A stretch of DNA of 64,000 nt from UBA668 sp040081465 (GTDB lineage: Bacteria > Actinomycetota > Acidimicrobiia > Acidimicrobiales > Ilumatobacteraceae). The stretch's first letter is position 1. Each line of letters opens with the position of its first letter. Shown here in pieces: positions 24,529 to 32,962 of the stretch. The stretch lies in assembly GCA_040081465.1 (NCBI GenBank), contig JBEBGL010000005.1, positions 124,001 through 188,000 on the forward strand, in the 5' to 3' direction. The notes beneath the pieces were generated by a model. The model had not been told where the DNA came from. It did no database searches and saw nothing but the letters and a program-made list of their open reading frames with translations. The translations under genes were made by a program, and so were the position numbers.

Positions 24529-25323
24529 TCATCCGGCGGTGTAGCCACCATCGAGATGAATGATTGCACCGGTCATGAAGTCGCTCGCTGACGACGCGAG
24601 CATTTGCACAGCACCGTGAAAGTCGGAAGGCTCGCCGAGTCGACCGATAGGAATTCTGCGCAAGATGTTTGCTCGCACTTCGGGGCCGTTGCCTTCATCG
24701 GCGTACATCCACGCGGTGAGATCAGATCGAAACACTGTCGGCGCGATCGCGTTCACTTGTACGCCATGCGAACCCCACTCGCACGCGAGACTTTTCGTCA
24801 GCAGATCGATGGCCGCCTTTGACGGGCAATACGCCGAATAGTTGGCCATGCCGAGTGTCGAGCGTGCCGACGACATAAGAATGACCTTGCCGCCGCGCTT
24901 CTGATCCAGCAAAACGCGTCCCGCAGCACGGCACAGCAGCCAGCTTTGGCGGACGTTGACATCCATGACGGCGTCGAAATCGTCGGCAGATTGCGACACG
25001 ATGGGCGCCACCATGTTGGTGCCCGAGCCTGAGACGACGATGTCGAGTCCACGCCCCTCGGCGGTCGCAGCGGCAATAATCGCTTCTACGGCGTCCTCAG
25101 AATCGGGCCGCCGATTGATGGTGGCGGCCCTTCCGCCCGCGGCTCGAATTGCCTGGGCCACCTGCTCGAGCTTCTCGCTGCCGCCTGCCGCAAGGGTGAC
25201 GTGGGCGCCGGCGCCGGCCAAGGCGAGGGCAGCCTGCTCGCCGAATGCGCCGGTCGCGCCCGTGATGACCGCCGATTTGCCCGTGAGGTCGAAGATCGCG
25301 GCGGGTGTCGGCAAACCGCTCAT
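24529..25323 (-). CDS. Short-chain dehydrogenase/reductase
   Basis: 264 residues with the SDR cofactor motif TGATGAFG and the catalytic motif YSAYCPSKAA, Tyr and Lys included. MSSARSTLG provides the serine. It starts at the ATG overlapping the cupin stop (ATGA); the longer frame upstream is antisense-like and excluded. Part of the transporter/mutase operon. NAD(H) versus NADP(H) and the substrate cannot be told. Confidence 0.85.
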   Translation of the reverse strand: MSGLPTPAAIFDLTGKSAVITGATGAFGEQAALALAGAGAHVTLAAGGSEKLEQVAQAIRAAGGRAATINRRPDSEDAVEAIIAAATAEGRGLDIVVSGSGTNMVAPIVSQSADDFDAVMDVNVRQSWLLCRAAGRVLLDQKRGGKVILMSSARSTLGMANYSAYCPSKAAIDLLTKSLACEWGSHGVQVNAIAPTVFRSDLTAWMYADEGNGPEVRANILRRIPIGRLGEPSDFHGAVQMLASSASDFMTGAIIHLDGGYTAG

Positions 25324-25670
25324 CGCGCTGTGCCTGGGGGATAGGGGATGACGACGATCATCGACGCCACCTCGTCGCTGCGATTGATTACTTCGCGCGC
25401 CTCGTTGGGCGCGAGGTAGCACGAGTCGAACGGTCCGAGTGTGGCCTCGCCGTCGTCGGTGACAACTGTGATTGCGCCCGCGACAACTACGTACACCTTC
25501 TCGAGTGGCGTCGCCTCGTAGTTGGCTCCACCGCCGGGTTGAATATGCGACAGACCGACCCAGAAGTTCTTCGAGTCACTCGCATCCCAACCTTGCAAAC
25601 GCAGCGCGGTGCAGTCGTGATGATTCGGTGGCGCGTAAGGCGACACCTCGCCGATGCGATTGACTTTCAC
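25320..25670 (-). CDS. Small cupin-domain protein
   Basis: 116 residues from a GTG at 25670 that overlaps the stop of the cyclase-family gene (GTGA). The cupin barrel is visible from GLSHIQPGGGANYEATPLEKVYVVVAGAITVV to SCYLAPNEAREVINRSDEVASMIVV. The usual first-motif histidines (HxH) are absent, so it may not bind metal in the standard way. It could be a small-molecule sensor or an accessory to the neighbouring hydrolase. Confidence 0.75.
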   Translation of the reverse strand: MKVNRIGEVSPYAPPNHHDCTALRLQGWDASDSKNFWVGLSHIQPGGGANYEATPLEKVYVVVAGAITVVTDDGEATLGPFDSCYLAPNEAREVINRSDEVASMIVVIPYPPGTAR

Positions 25671-26524
25671 TTTCCTGCTGATCCCTGCTCGATGCGGAAC
25701 TTGCCGGATGGGTCGAGCATTGCAACGAGTCGAATGATGCAACCATCGCCCTTCATCCATCGCCAAGGGAATGCCGCGAACGTGACGCGATGACCGGTGA
25801 CTGCATCGATGTCGCCGCCGACGTTTTCGAAACCGATGATGCCATTCGACAACAGATGGCGATGGCATGGCTCCCACAACGGGAAGTCTTCGATCACCTT
25901 GCGACCCGTTTCCTGAAAGTACTCCTCGCACGCCCACGGCAGCAGTCCATCTGGCGCACCGGGTCCATGCGGTCCGATGGCGGTGGCGAGTGGATGATCA
26001 AGCGCTTGCGTATCGGTTCCGACCGCCTTCACTCCGCGCTCTACGAACCACGCGCCAGCATCGTCGTAGAAGCCGGGGGAGTACGCGTAGTACGTGCTGT
26101 TGTCGCCGTAGGTGTGGTGCCAACCTGTGTTGACGATGACGATGTCGCCCGGCTGAATCTTCGGGCGTGCGGCCTCGAGATCGGCGGCGGTCACCGTTTC
26201 CCACTTACCTTTCGGAATCGATACGACCACACCCGTGCCGAAGAAACAGTGCAGCGGAATCTCGTCGAGGAAAGGTGTGTTCTCGATGACGTGCGCCGGC
26301 ACGTCGACGTGCGTCGTCGAGTGCATGACGGTGGTGATGCGTTGAGTGAGCACGCGCGACTTCGCCATGTAGTGAATTCGCTCGATCTTCACGTCCTCGA
26401 AGTACGGCCAGTTGGCCACGCCGTGGCCCCACGGAATGCTGAGATCGTGGAACTCGAGGCCGGTGTTATTCGCCGGCCACGTGAAGTCCTCGTAGGAGGT
26501 CTTGATTCGATCGCCTATTGCCAT
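25667..26524 (-). CDS. Cyclase-family metal-dependent hydrolase (kynurenine-formamidase-like)
   Basis: 285 residues from the ATG at 26524. The family signature is MHSTTHVDVPAH, the HxxTHxDxPxH metal site, with a preceding DLSIPWGHG and a later GDIVIVNTGWHH. Members of this family (KynB, isatin hydrolase, some cyclases) hydrolyse amide or lactam bonds using Zn or Mn. It is the first gene of the long minus-strand operon that runs to icmB, with GTG/ATGA couplings to the next two genes. The substrate is unknown. Confidence 0.8.
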   Translation of the reverse strand: MAIGDRIKTSYEDFTWPANNTGLEFHDLSIPWGHGVANWPYFEDVKIERIHYMAKSRVLTQRITTVMHSTTHVDVPAHVIENTPFLDEIPLHCFFGTGVVVSIPKGKWETVTAADLEAARPKIQPGDIVIVNTGWHHTYGDNSTYYAYSPGFYDDAGAWFVERGVKAVGTDTQALDHPLATAIGPHGPGAPDGLLPWACEEYFQETGRKVIEDFPLWEPCHRHLLSNGIIGFENVGGDIDAVTGHRVTFAAFPWRWMKGDGCIIRLVAMLDPSGKFRIEQGSAGK

Positions 26525-26559
26525 GGTCGGTCTCCCCGGGTATCGTTCGCAGTGTCTCG

Positions 26560-26586
26560 CAGTACGGGACAGATCATCCCGTGCTG
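26560..26586. promoter_or_regulatory. Candidate operator: inverted repeat in the divergent promoter region
   Basis: CAGTACGGGA and TCCCGTGCTG are inverted around a 7-base spacer, with one mismatch (9 of 10 pairs). It lies midway between the divergent starts of the cyclase operon (26524) and the SDR-IclR operon (26638). It is the natural place for the IclR regulator encoded at 27423-28160 to act on both. Confidence 0.55.
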
Positions 26587-26637
26587 TGGATGATGGCGTA
26601 TTGTGCACCATCTGACGCAACGTGACAAGGGGAAGTT

Positions 26638-27426
26638 ATGGACCCGTTTAGCCGTGTACTAAGAGGACGGCGAGTGGTCGTGACCGGGTCGGGTCGCGGC
26701 ATCGGGCGTGCGATCGCCGAACAATGCGCCAACGCAGGTGCGGCAGTTGTTGTGACGGCTCGCTCGACCGAGCAGGTCGCCGAAGTCGTCGCCGCCATCA
26801 CGGGTGCAGGCAACGTTGCCCACGGTGTGGTTGCCGACATCACTGACGACGCTGCTGTCGCGAATCTTGCCGCGCAAAGTGCATCGTTGCTCGGTGGCCC
26901 GGTCGACACGCTCATCAACAACGCGGGCGTGTACAAGCCGCGACGATTCGCTGACTACGAGCTTGCCGATTGGGAATGGATGATGAGCGTCAACGTCATC
27001 GCCACGGTGCGAGTCACGAAGGCATTTCTGCCCGACATGCTTGCGCTCGATCGAGCACGCATTATCACGGTCGCCTCGATCGCGGGAAAGAAGGGGACAA
27101 TCGGCCAATCGGCGTACAACGCGTCGAAGCATGCACAAATCGGATTAACGCGTTGCCTCGCGCTCGAGTACGGGCGTACGGGAATCCGCGCAAACGCGAT
27201 CTGTCCCGGGTTCATCGAGACGGATCTTGTCGACATCGAAGAACTCGCTGGTGTGCATCAGAAGCCGTCTGCCGATGTATGGCGTGACATTCAGAACGCT
27301 GCGACGATCGGACGAACCGCGACGGTCGAAGAGGTTGCCGCGATGGCGGTCTACCTTGCGTCGCCGGCAGCAGATGCGATCAACGGTCAATCGCTGGTCA
27401 TCGACGGCGGCGTGGCGTTCCCGTGA
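26638..27426 (+). CDS. Short-chain dehydrogenase/reductase
   Basis: 262 residues following an AAGGGGAAG ribosome site. The cofactor motif is TGSGRGIG, NNAG is present, and the catalytic residues are in SAYNASKHA. The C-terminal GQSLVIDGGVAF is typical of FabG-like SDRs. It overlaps the IclR gene by its stop and is divergent from the mutase/transporter operon, suggesting a shared pathway. Substrate unknown. Confidence 0.87.
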   Translation: MDPFSRVLRGRRVVVTGSGRGIGRAIAEQCANAGAAVVVTARSTEQVAEVVAAITGAGNVAHGVVADITDDAAVANLAAQSASLLGGPVDTLINNAGVYKPRRFADYELADWEWMMSVNVIATVRVTKAFLPDMLALDRARIITVASIAGKKGTIGQSAYNASKHAQIGLTRCLALEYGRTGIRANAICPGFIETDLVDIEELAGVHQKPSADVWRDIQNAATIGRTATVEEVAAMAVYLASPAADAINGQSLVIDGGVAFP

Positions 27427-28160
27427 TTCAGATACTTCATCGTGCGGCGATCATCCTGCAATCGTTGGAAGGCCACCCGGAGGGTCGATCGTTGGCAGAG
27501 ATCGCCAACGAAGTCGGTCTGCCGCGCTCGACCGTTCACCGCATCGTGAAGTCATTACAAGAGGATCATTTGATTTCGTCGGCCACGCCAACTGCGGGGT
27601 TCCGCCTCGGTCCGGCAGTGATGCGCCTTGCTTCGCTGTCCAATCAGTGGTTCACCACGCTCGTGCACGAGCATCTTCGCGAGTTGTCGCGAGTGGTTGA
27701 CGAGACAGTCGACCTGTCAGTTCGCTCGGGCAACGTCGTGCTCTTCATCGATCAGATCACACTGACGGTGACCCATCGGTTGCAGGCTGTGTCGCGTATC
27801 GGTGCTTCGTTCCCATTGCACTGCACCGCGCCGGGCAAGGCATTGCTCGCTGACCTTCCGCCGGACGAACTCAATGACCTACTGATCGGACCCTTAGAGC
27901 GGTTCACACCGAACACGATGACGCGCTCGGCGGATCTGATCGCCGACGTGAAGTCGATTCGTGCGCGCGGGTTCGCGGTTGATCGCGAAGAACACCACCT
28001 TGGTATCTGCGCGGTTGGTACCGCGATCCACAATCCGTTTGGGCTCGCGGCTGCACTTTCGATTCCGGCCCCGATCAGTCGTTTCGACGGTCGCGCCGAC
28101 GAACTGGCCGAAGCGCTGATGGCAGCCCGCGCGTCGATCGAAGCGGCGATCGCGGGATGA
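27423..28160 (+). CDS. IclR family transcriptional regulator
   Basis: 245 residues from a GTG overlapping the SDR stop. The N-terminal winged helix-turn-helix includes SLAEIANEVGLPRSTVHRIVKSL. The effector-binding domain includes HCTAPGKALLADLPPDEL and GFAVDREEHHLGICAVGTAI. It probably controls its own operon and the divergent cyclase/transporter/mutase operon through the palindrome at 26560-26586. Confidence 0.9.
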   Translation: MIQILHRAAIILQSLEGHPEGRSLAEIANEVGLPRSTVHRIVKSLQEDHLISSATPTAGFRLGPAVMRLASLSNQWFTTLVHEHLRELSRVVDETVDLSVRSGNVVLFIDQITLTVTHRLQAVSRIGASFPLHCTAPGKALLADLPPDELNDLLIGPLERFTPNTMTRSADLIADVKSIRARGFAVDREEHHLGICAVGTAIHNPFGLAAALSIPAPISRFDGRADELAEALMAARASIEAAIAG

Positions 28161-30166
28161 ATGAACCTGAAGTGCCGGAACCCGAACGGCCGGAACCCGA
28201 ACGGCGGGAACCCGAACGGCGGGAACCCGAACGGCTATGGGAGCCCGCGGCTGATTGGTTGACATCGACCCACATCGGGCGCTTCACGGCTTGGCTCTCG
28301 TCGACTGGTCGCGGAAACTTCACCGGCTACGACGACCTGTACGCATGGTCGATCGCGGACGTCAACGGATTCTGGTTGGCCGTCTGGGAGTTCTTCGATG
28401 TGCAATCCGATCGCGTGCCGACGACTGCGTTGGCGAGCCCGGTGATGCCTGGTGCTTTGTGGTTCGAGGGCTGCAACATCAATTATGCCGAGCACGCGCT
28501 GCGTCACCGCCGCGATGGTGCGGCAATCATCAGCGCGTCGCAAACGCGCTCGACATCAGTCATGTCGTGGGACGAACTGATCGATGCCGTCGGCCGCGCT
28601 CGTGCCGGCCTAATCAGATTGGGCGTCGTGCGCGGCGACCGCGTCGCGGCCTACCTACCCAACATCTCCGAGACCGTTGTTGCGTTTCTCGCAACGGCCA
28701 GCCTTGGCGCGATTTGGACGTGTTGCGCTCCTGAGTTCGGAACTCAGGCTGTGCTCGACCGGCTGACGCAGGTCGCCCCGAAAGTGTTGTTCGTCTGCGA
28801 CGGCTATCGCCATGGCGCGCGCGACATCAGTCGTACTGACGAGGTCGCGACAATTTGCGCGGCGCTTCCCGAGCTACAGGCGACTGTGCATGTCTCGTAT
28901 CTCGATCCCGCGAGCCACGCACCATCTGGCGCGATCGGGTGGGCCGACCTGCTGGCGGTTGCCGTACCTGTCGAGTTCGACCGCGTTCCGTTCGACCATC
29001 CGTTGTGGATCGTGTACTCGAGCGGAACAACGGGATTGCCTAAGCCAATCGTGCACGGCCATGGAGTGTTGCTCGAGTACCTCAAGGCACTGTCGTTACA
29101 CGGTGACCTCGGTCCCGACGACCGGTTCATGTGGTTCACAACGACTGGCTGGATCATGTGGAACTACGTCGTGTCGGCGCTGTTGGTCGGCTCGACAATC
29201 GTGCTCTTCGATGGCGACCCCGGCTATCCAGACCTGTCGACGCTTTGGCGGTTAGCCGAGCGCGAGCGCGTCACGTCGTTCGGCGCGGGCGCTGGTTTCT
29301 TCATGAACTGTCGCCAGGCTGAGCTGCGGCCGGCGCGTCGACTGGGTTTGTCAGAACTGCGCACGATCGGCTCGACAGGGTCTCCGCTGCCGCCTGAGGG
29401 ATATCGCTGGATAGCGGACGAGTTCGGGCCGCGAGTGATGCAGTCTTCGATCAGCGGGGGAACCGACGTGTGCTGCGCGTTTGTTCTGGGAGCGCCAAAC
29501 GTGCCGGTGTGGCTGGGCGAGATGTCGTGTCACAGTCTCGGTACGAAGGTGGAAGCGTTCGATGAACACGGTCATTCTGTTGTCGGCGTCCGCGGCGAGT
29601 TGGTCGTTACTGCACCGATGCCTTCGATGCCGGTTGCGTTCTGGGGTGATCACGACGGCTCACGATTGAAGTCTGCGTACTTCGACACGTACCCAGGTGT
29701 GTGGCGACACGGCGACTGGATCACGATTACCGAGCGCGGGAGTTGCACTATCAGCGGCCGTAGCGACGCAACGCTCAATCGCGGTGGCGTGCGCATCGGA
29801 ACCAGCGAGGTTTATCGAGTTGTCGAAGCGGTTGAGGGTGTCGTCGACAGTTTGATCGTGCACTTGGAAGATGCGTCAGGCGTTGGCTCTGGGCAACTGA
29901 TTCTGTTCGTGGCGCTAGCACCGAACTGTGCGGTCGTCCCCGTTGACGCGATCAGGACTGCGCTGCGTTCGAACCTGTCGCCGCGGCATGTACCAGATCG
30001 AATTCACCAACTGGCGTCGATTCCCACGACCCTCACTGGCAAGAAGCTGGAGATTCCGGTCAAGCGTGTGTTGCTCGGCGCGCGCCCCGACGACGTTGCA
30101 AGCCGCGGCGCGCTACGCGATCCTGCGGCGCTCGATGCTATTGCTAACTTCGTCGACGAGGCTTAG
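28157..30166 (+). CDS. Acetoacetyl-CoA synthetase (acetoacetate-CoA ligase)
   Basis: 669-residue ANL-superfamily enzyme. The adenylate loop is YSSGTTGLPKPIVHGHG. The downstream segments SSISGGTDVCCAFV, WRHGDWITITERG, GRSDATLNRGGVRIG and the terminal TLTGKKLEIPVKR are typical of acetoacetyl-CoA synthetases, as are the length and the N-terminal FWLAVWEFFDV. It activates acetoacetate with ATP and CoA. Its first 25 residues are a repeat tract (28176-28235). It overlaps the IclR stop by ATGA. The carnitine locus at 48-56 kb would produce acetoacetate. Confidence 0.88.
   Translation: MNEPEVPEPERPEPERREPERREPERLWEPAADWLTSTHIGRFTAWLSSTGRGNFTGYDDLYAWSIADVNGFWLAVWEFFDVQSDRVPTTALASPVMPGALWFEGCNINYAEHALRHRRDGAAIISASQTRSTSVMSWDELIDAVGRARAGLIRLGVVRGDRVAAYLPNISETVVAFLATASLGAIWTCCAPEFGTQAVLDRLTQVAPKVLFVCDGYRHGARDISRTDEVATICAALPELQATVHVSYLDPASHAPSGAIGWADLLAVAVPVEFDRVPFDHPLWIVYSSGTTGLPKPIVHGHGVLLEYLKALSLHGDLGPDDRFMWFTTTGWIMWNYVVSALLVGSTIVLFDGDPGYPDLSTLWRLAERERVTSFGAGAGFFMNCRQAELRPARRLGLSELRTIGSTGSPLPPEGYRWIADEFGPRVMQSSISGGTDVCCAFVLGAPNVPVWLGEMSCHSLGTKVEAFDEHGHSVVGVRGELVVTAPMPSMPVAFWGDHDGSRLKSAYFDTYPGVWRHGDWITITERGSCTISGRSDATLNRGGVRIGTSEVYRVVEAVEGVVDSLIVHLEDASGVGSGQLILFVALAPNCAVVPVDAIRTALRSNLSPRHVPDRIHQLASIPTTLTGKKLEIPVKRVLLGARPDDVASRGALRDPAALDAIANFVDEA
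28176..28235. repeat. 15-bp tandem repeat x4 within the acetoacetyl-CoA synthetase gene
   Basis: Four consecutive 15-base units (CGGAACCCGAACGGC, the third and fourth starting with G) encode the pentapeptide pattern EPERP/EPERR near the N-terminus. The unit length keeps the frame, so slippage would change the tail length without inactivating the enzyme. Confidence 0.9.
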
Positions 30167-31539
30167 ACGAGTTCGGCGATGACGTCGGCCAGTTGACCGA
30201 GCGTGCGAACTTCGCGAATTGCGGTACAGCTGCGCCGGTACTCCTCAATAAGTGAGTCGTCGGTTCCCCACACGACTCGTGGCTCCGGGTTTAGCCAGTA
30301 CACGCGTCGCGCGCGTTCGGCGATGCGCGCGAACTGTTCTGCTGCAGAGTCGCGGTAGTTGCCGCGCGCGTCGCCGGTCACGATCAGGGTGGTGCCAGCG
30401 CCGATGGCATCGTCGAGATGCTGATCGTGGAACTGAGTGAACGCGGCGCCATAGTCACTATGACCGTCGAGCCCGACGACGCCGCGACGCTCGACCAGTC
30501 GGTTGACGGCAATATCGAAGCGAGCCTCCGCGAACACATCCGTTACCTCCGCGACGCCGTCGACGAAAGCAAAGCTGCGCACCTTGCGGACTTCCTCGTG
30601 TAATGCATTGATCAGCGTGAACGTGAACTGTGCGAACTCAGCGACCGAGCCACTCACGTCGCAGAGCACGACTACGTCGGGTCGATGAGGATGACGTCGA
30701 CGCATCACGACATCGATCGGCACGCCACCCGATTGCAACGACCGGCGCACGGTGCGACGCGGATCGAGACGCCCCGTCGAGCGCAGCTTGCGTTTCTGGC
30801 CGATTCGCGCCGCGAGCCGTCGCAGCAACGGCTGCAGCATCCGCCGCACTTCTTCCTGCTCGGATCGCGACAGTTGCAGCAAGTCGAGCTCGTCGGGCTT
30901 CACGCGTTCGGGAATGATGACTGGCTCGCCGCTGCCGTCGTCGGCGCGGGCGTCGAGTCGCTTGCTGATCTCGCTGGCCAACTGCCGACGGAACTGCTCG
31001 ATGCGTTGCGCGATCTCGTTGCGCCGCAGCATCAGCTCAAGGTCGCCGATGTCGCCTTCACGGCGCAGCTGCTGCATCGCCGCGCTGAGCATGCGCGACA
31101 GATCCATCGCCCGCAAGACACGGTGCATGAAGTAGCGCTCGCTTCCGCTCTCGTTGTCGATGCCGCTGAACATGGCGACCGCTTGTTCGGCCAAAGCCGC
31201 CAGGGTGCCTTCGTCGCCGCTCAGTAACGCGGACAACACAGCGGCGTCGGCGCCGCTTGCAGGCCCGGTCGCCGCCGCGACGGCAGCCGGTGCTTCCGAG
31301 CGACTTACCGATGCTGACGTCCCGACGCGGAAGACCGAGTCGAAGCAGCGATCGAACAACTGCGCAGGATCAGGCTCCTTGACCATGGCCGCCCGCAAGC
31401 ACTCGCGTAGCAGTCGTCGATCGACGAGATCGAGATCGAGTTGCTCGATCGTTCGCCCGGCATCAATGACCTCGCTCGTCGACACGTCGATGCCAGCTTG
31501 GCGCAGTCGCTCGCCGAGAAGGACCAAGCGATCGATCAA
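30163..31539 (-). CDS. VWA domain-containing protein (CoxE-like)
   Basis: 458 residues. The N-terminal half is helical and acidic/basic mixed. The C-terminal von Willebrand A domain has the MIDAS motif VVLCDVSGSVAEF and the later VTGDARGNY. This layout matches CoxE-like VWA proteins, which usually work with a MoxR/CoxD AAA ATPase in enzyme maturation. No such ATPase is adjacent. A molybdenum hydroxylase lies 28 kb away. The last four bases overlap the ligase stop tail to tail. Confidence 0.8.
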   Translation of the reverse strand: MIDRLVLLGERLRQAGIDVSTSEVIDAGRTIEQLDLDLVDRRLLRECLRAAMVKEPDPAQLFDRCFDSVFRVGTSASVSRSEAPAAVAAATGPASGADAAVLSALLSGDEGTLAALAEQAVAMFSGIDNESGSERYFMHRVLRAMDLSRMLSAAMQQLRREGDIGDLELMLRRNEIAQRIEQFRRQLASEISKRLDARADDGSGEPVIIPERVKPDELDLLQLSRSEQEEVRRMLQPLLRRLAARIGQKRKLRSTGRLDPRRTVRRSLQSGGVPIDVVMRRRHPHRPDVVVLCDVSGSVAEFAQFTFTLINALHEEVRKVRSFAFVDGVAEVTDVFAEARFDIAVNRLVERRGVVGLDGHSDYGAAFTQFHDQHLDDAIGAGTTLIVTGDARGNYRDSAAEQFARIAERARRVYWLNPEPRVVWGTDDSLIEEYRRSCTAIREVRTLGQLADVIAELV

Positions 31540-31548
31540 CGCGTCAAC

Positions 31549-32319
31549 TCACTTCTTCGCGAGCTGCACGTTGATTTGTGCTGCCGTCTCTAACAGCAGC
31601 GGCAACATCTCGCTACGCAACTCTTTCAACGTGACGCGCCCGGCATGTGTTGACAGGTTCATAGCAGCAAGTGTTCGACCAGACCGGTCGTGCAACGGAG
31701 CAGCTACCGAACGCACGCCTTCCTCCAACTCTTGATCGAGCAGGGCGTAGCCCTGGCTGCGAATGCTCAAGATCTCTGCGCGCAGCGCGTCACGATCGGT
31801 GAGTGATCTGGGCGTGGGTGGGTGGATCGGGGCGTCCCGCAAGAAGTTGTCGAGATCGGCGTCGCTAAGGCCGGAAAGAATTGCGCGGCCCATCGATGTC
31901 CAAAGCGCAGGGAGGCGCGACCCGATCGACAGCGAAATGGTCATGATTCGTTGCGTGTTCACGCGTGCGACATAGACGACCTGCGTGCCATCAAGCACCG
32001 CCGCGCTAACGCTTTCGTGCACCTGGGCGGACAAGTTCTCCATGTACGGCTGAGCGATGTCGCTGAGGTGCAGCGATGACACGTATGCGTAACCAAGATC
32101 GAGAACCTTTGGCGTTAGTTCGAACAACTTGCCATCGGTCGAGACGTATCCGATCGCAACCAGCGTGTGCAGTAGCCGACGGGCGGTCGCACGCGTCAGC
32201 CCAGTGGCGCGCGCTGCGTCGGCGAGCGTCAGCGATGACCGGTCGTGGTCGAATGCGCGCAACACCGCCAGGCCCCGGTCCAAGGATTGGACGAACTCGG
32301 TGCTAGTTGGTGCGTACAT
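31549..32319 (-). CDS. IclR family regulator, PcaR/PobR-like
   Basis: 256 residues. The DNA-binding part reads SLTLADAARATGLTRATARRLLHTLVAIGYV and is preceded by FVQSLDRGLAVLRAFD. The effector domain has GRAILSGL and GYALLDQELEEGVRSVAAPLHD. These features are those of the PcaR/PobR/PcaU branch, which responds to aromatic-pathway intermediates such as beta-ketoadipate. It is divergent from the hydroquinone operon and is its likely regulator. Confidence 0.88.
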   Translation of the reverse strand: MYAPTSTEFVQSLDRGLAVLRAFDHDRSSLTLADAARATGLTRATARRLLHTLVAIGYVSTDGKLFELTPKVLDLGYAYVSSLHLSDIAQPYMENLSAQVHESVSAAVLDGTQVVYVARVNTQRIMTISLSIGSRLPALWTSMGRAILSGLSDADLDNFLRDAPIHPPTPRSLTDRDALRAEILSIRSQGYALLDQELEEGVRSVAAPLHDRSGRTLAAMNLSTHAGRVTLKELRSEMLPLLLETAAQINVQLAKK

Positions 32320-32331
32320 CGAATAGCTCTC

Positions 32332-32394
32332 TTGACATCATGGCCGCGGAACAGCGAAGATGTTCACACTACGCACAAGTGTACGCACAGCGAA
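32332..32394 (+). promoter_or_regulatory. Promoter and candidate IclR operator for the hydroquinone operon
   Basis: TTGACA at 32332-32337 is a good -35 box, with a weak GAAGAT at 32356-32361. Just downstream, ACACT and AGTGT are inverted around ACGCACA. The octamer TACGCACA is directly repeated with a 12-base period (32370 and 32382), and flanking GTTC/GAAC frames the block. Combined inverted and direct repeats are typical of PcaU/PobR-type binding sites. Confidence 0.45.
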
Positions 32395-32437
32395 CTTCAT
32401 AGTCAACGGCTAGTCAACGGCAGGAAGGCAATCGCAC

Positions 32438-32932
32438 ATGACCGACTACGTAACGAAATTCGGATCGCTCGACTCGTACGAGAAGGGCAACATCGAGATC
32501 ATCAATGACGATCCGAAGCACTACGTCTTCTCCAACATCTTCGAGGTCGCGAACAGTTCCAAGCCGTGGGAGAAGGTCGCCGTCGGCAAGAACATGGAGT
32601 ATGTGATCGAAGCGATCCGCGCCGAGGGCACTAGCGAGTGGCGCACTTGCGCACACGACGAGTTCCCGACGGTGCTCGATGGTGAAGTGACTGTTGAACT
32701 GGTGAAGCTCGACAAGCCAGCGCTCGCCGCCGATCACCAGGGCTCGGTGAAACTCGCGGGCGAGCCTGCCGGCAAGAAGATGGGTCGCGTTGTATTGCGT
32801 CGCGGCCACCAGGCGTTGCTTCCCGCGAACAGCGCGTACCGCTTCGTCGCGTCGCGGCCGGGCGTGATGATTCTGCAGACCATTCAGGGTGACGACACGA
32901 TCGAGCGCTGGGCAGACATCTGCCTCAGCTGA
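32438..32932 (+). CDS. pnpC: Hydroquinone 1,2-dioxygenase small subunit, copy 1
   Basis: 164 residues, matching the roughly 160-residue small (cupin-like) subunit of the two-subunit Fe(II) hydroquinone dioxygenases PnpCD/HapCD. The N-terminal segment IEIINDDPKHYVFSNIFEVA and the C-terminal LLPANSAYRFVASRPGVM are shared almost unchanged with the second copy at 39389-39883 (about four-fifths identical by eye). It is directly followed by the large subunit. The family inference rests on subunit sizes, gene order and the metal site in the partner. Confidence 0.85.
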   Translation: MTDYVTKFGSLDSYEKGNIEIINDDPKHYVFSNIFEVANSSKPWEKVAVGKNMEYVIEAIRAEGTSEWRTCAHDEFPTVLDGEVTVELVKLDKPALAADHQGSVKLAGEPAGKKMGRVVLRRGHQALLPANSAYRFVASRPGVMILQTIQGDDTIERWADICLS

Positions 32933-32962
32933 TCCTCTAACCGGAAGACACAGGGAACCGAC

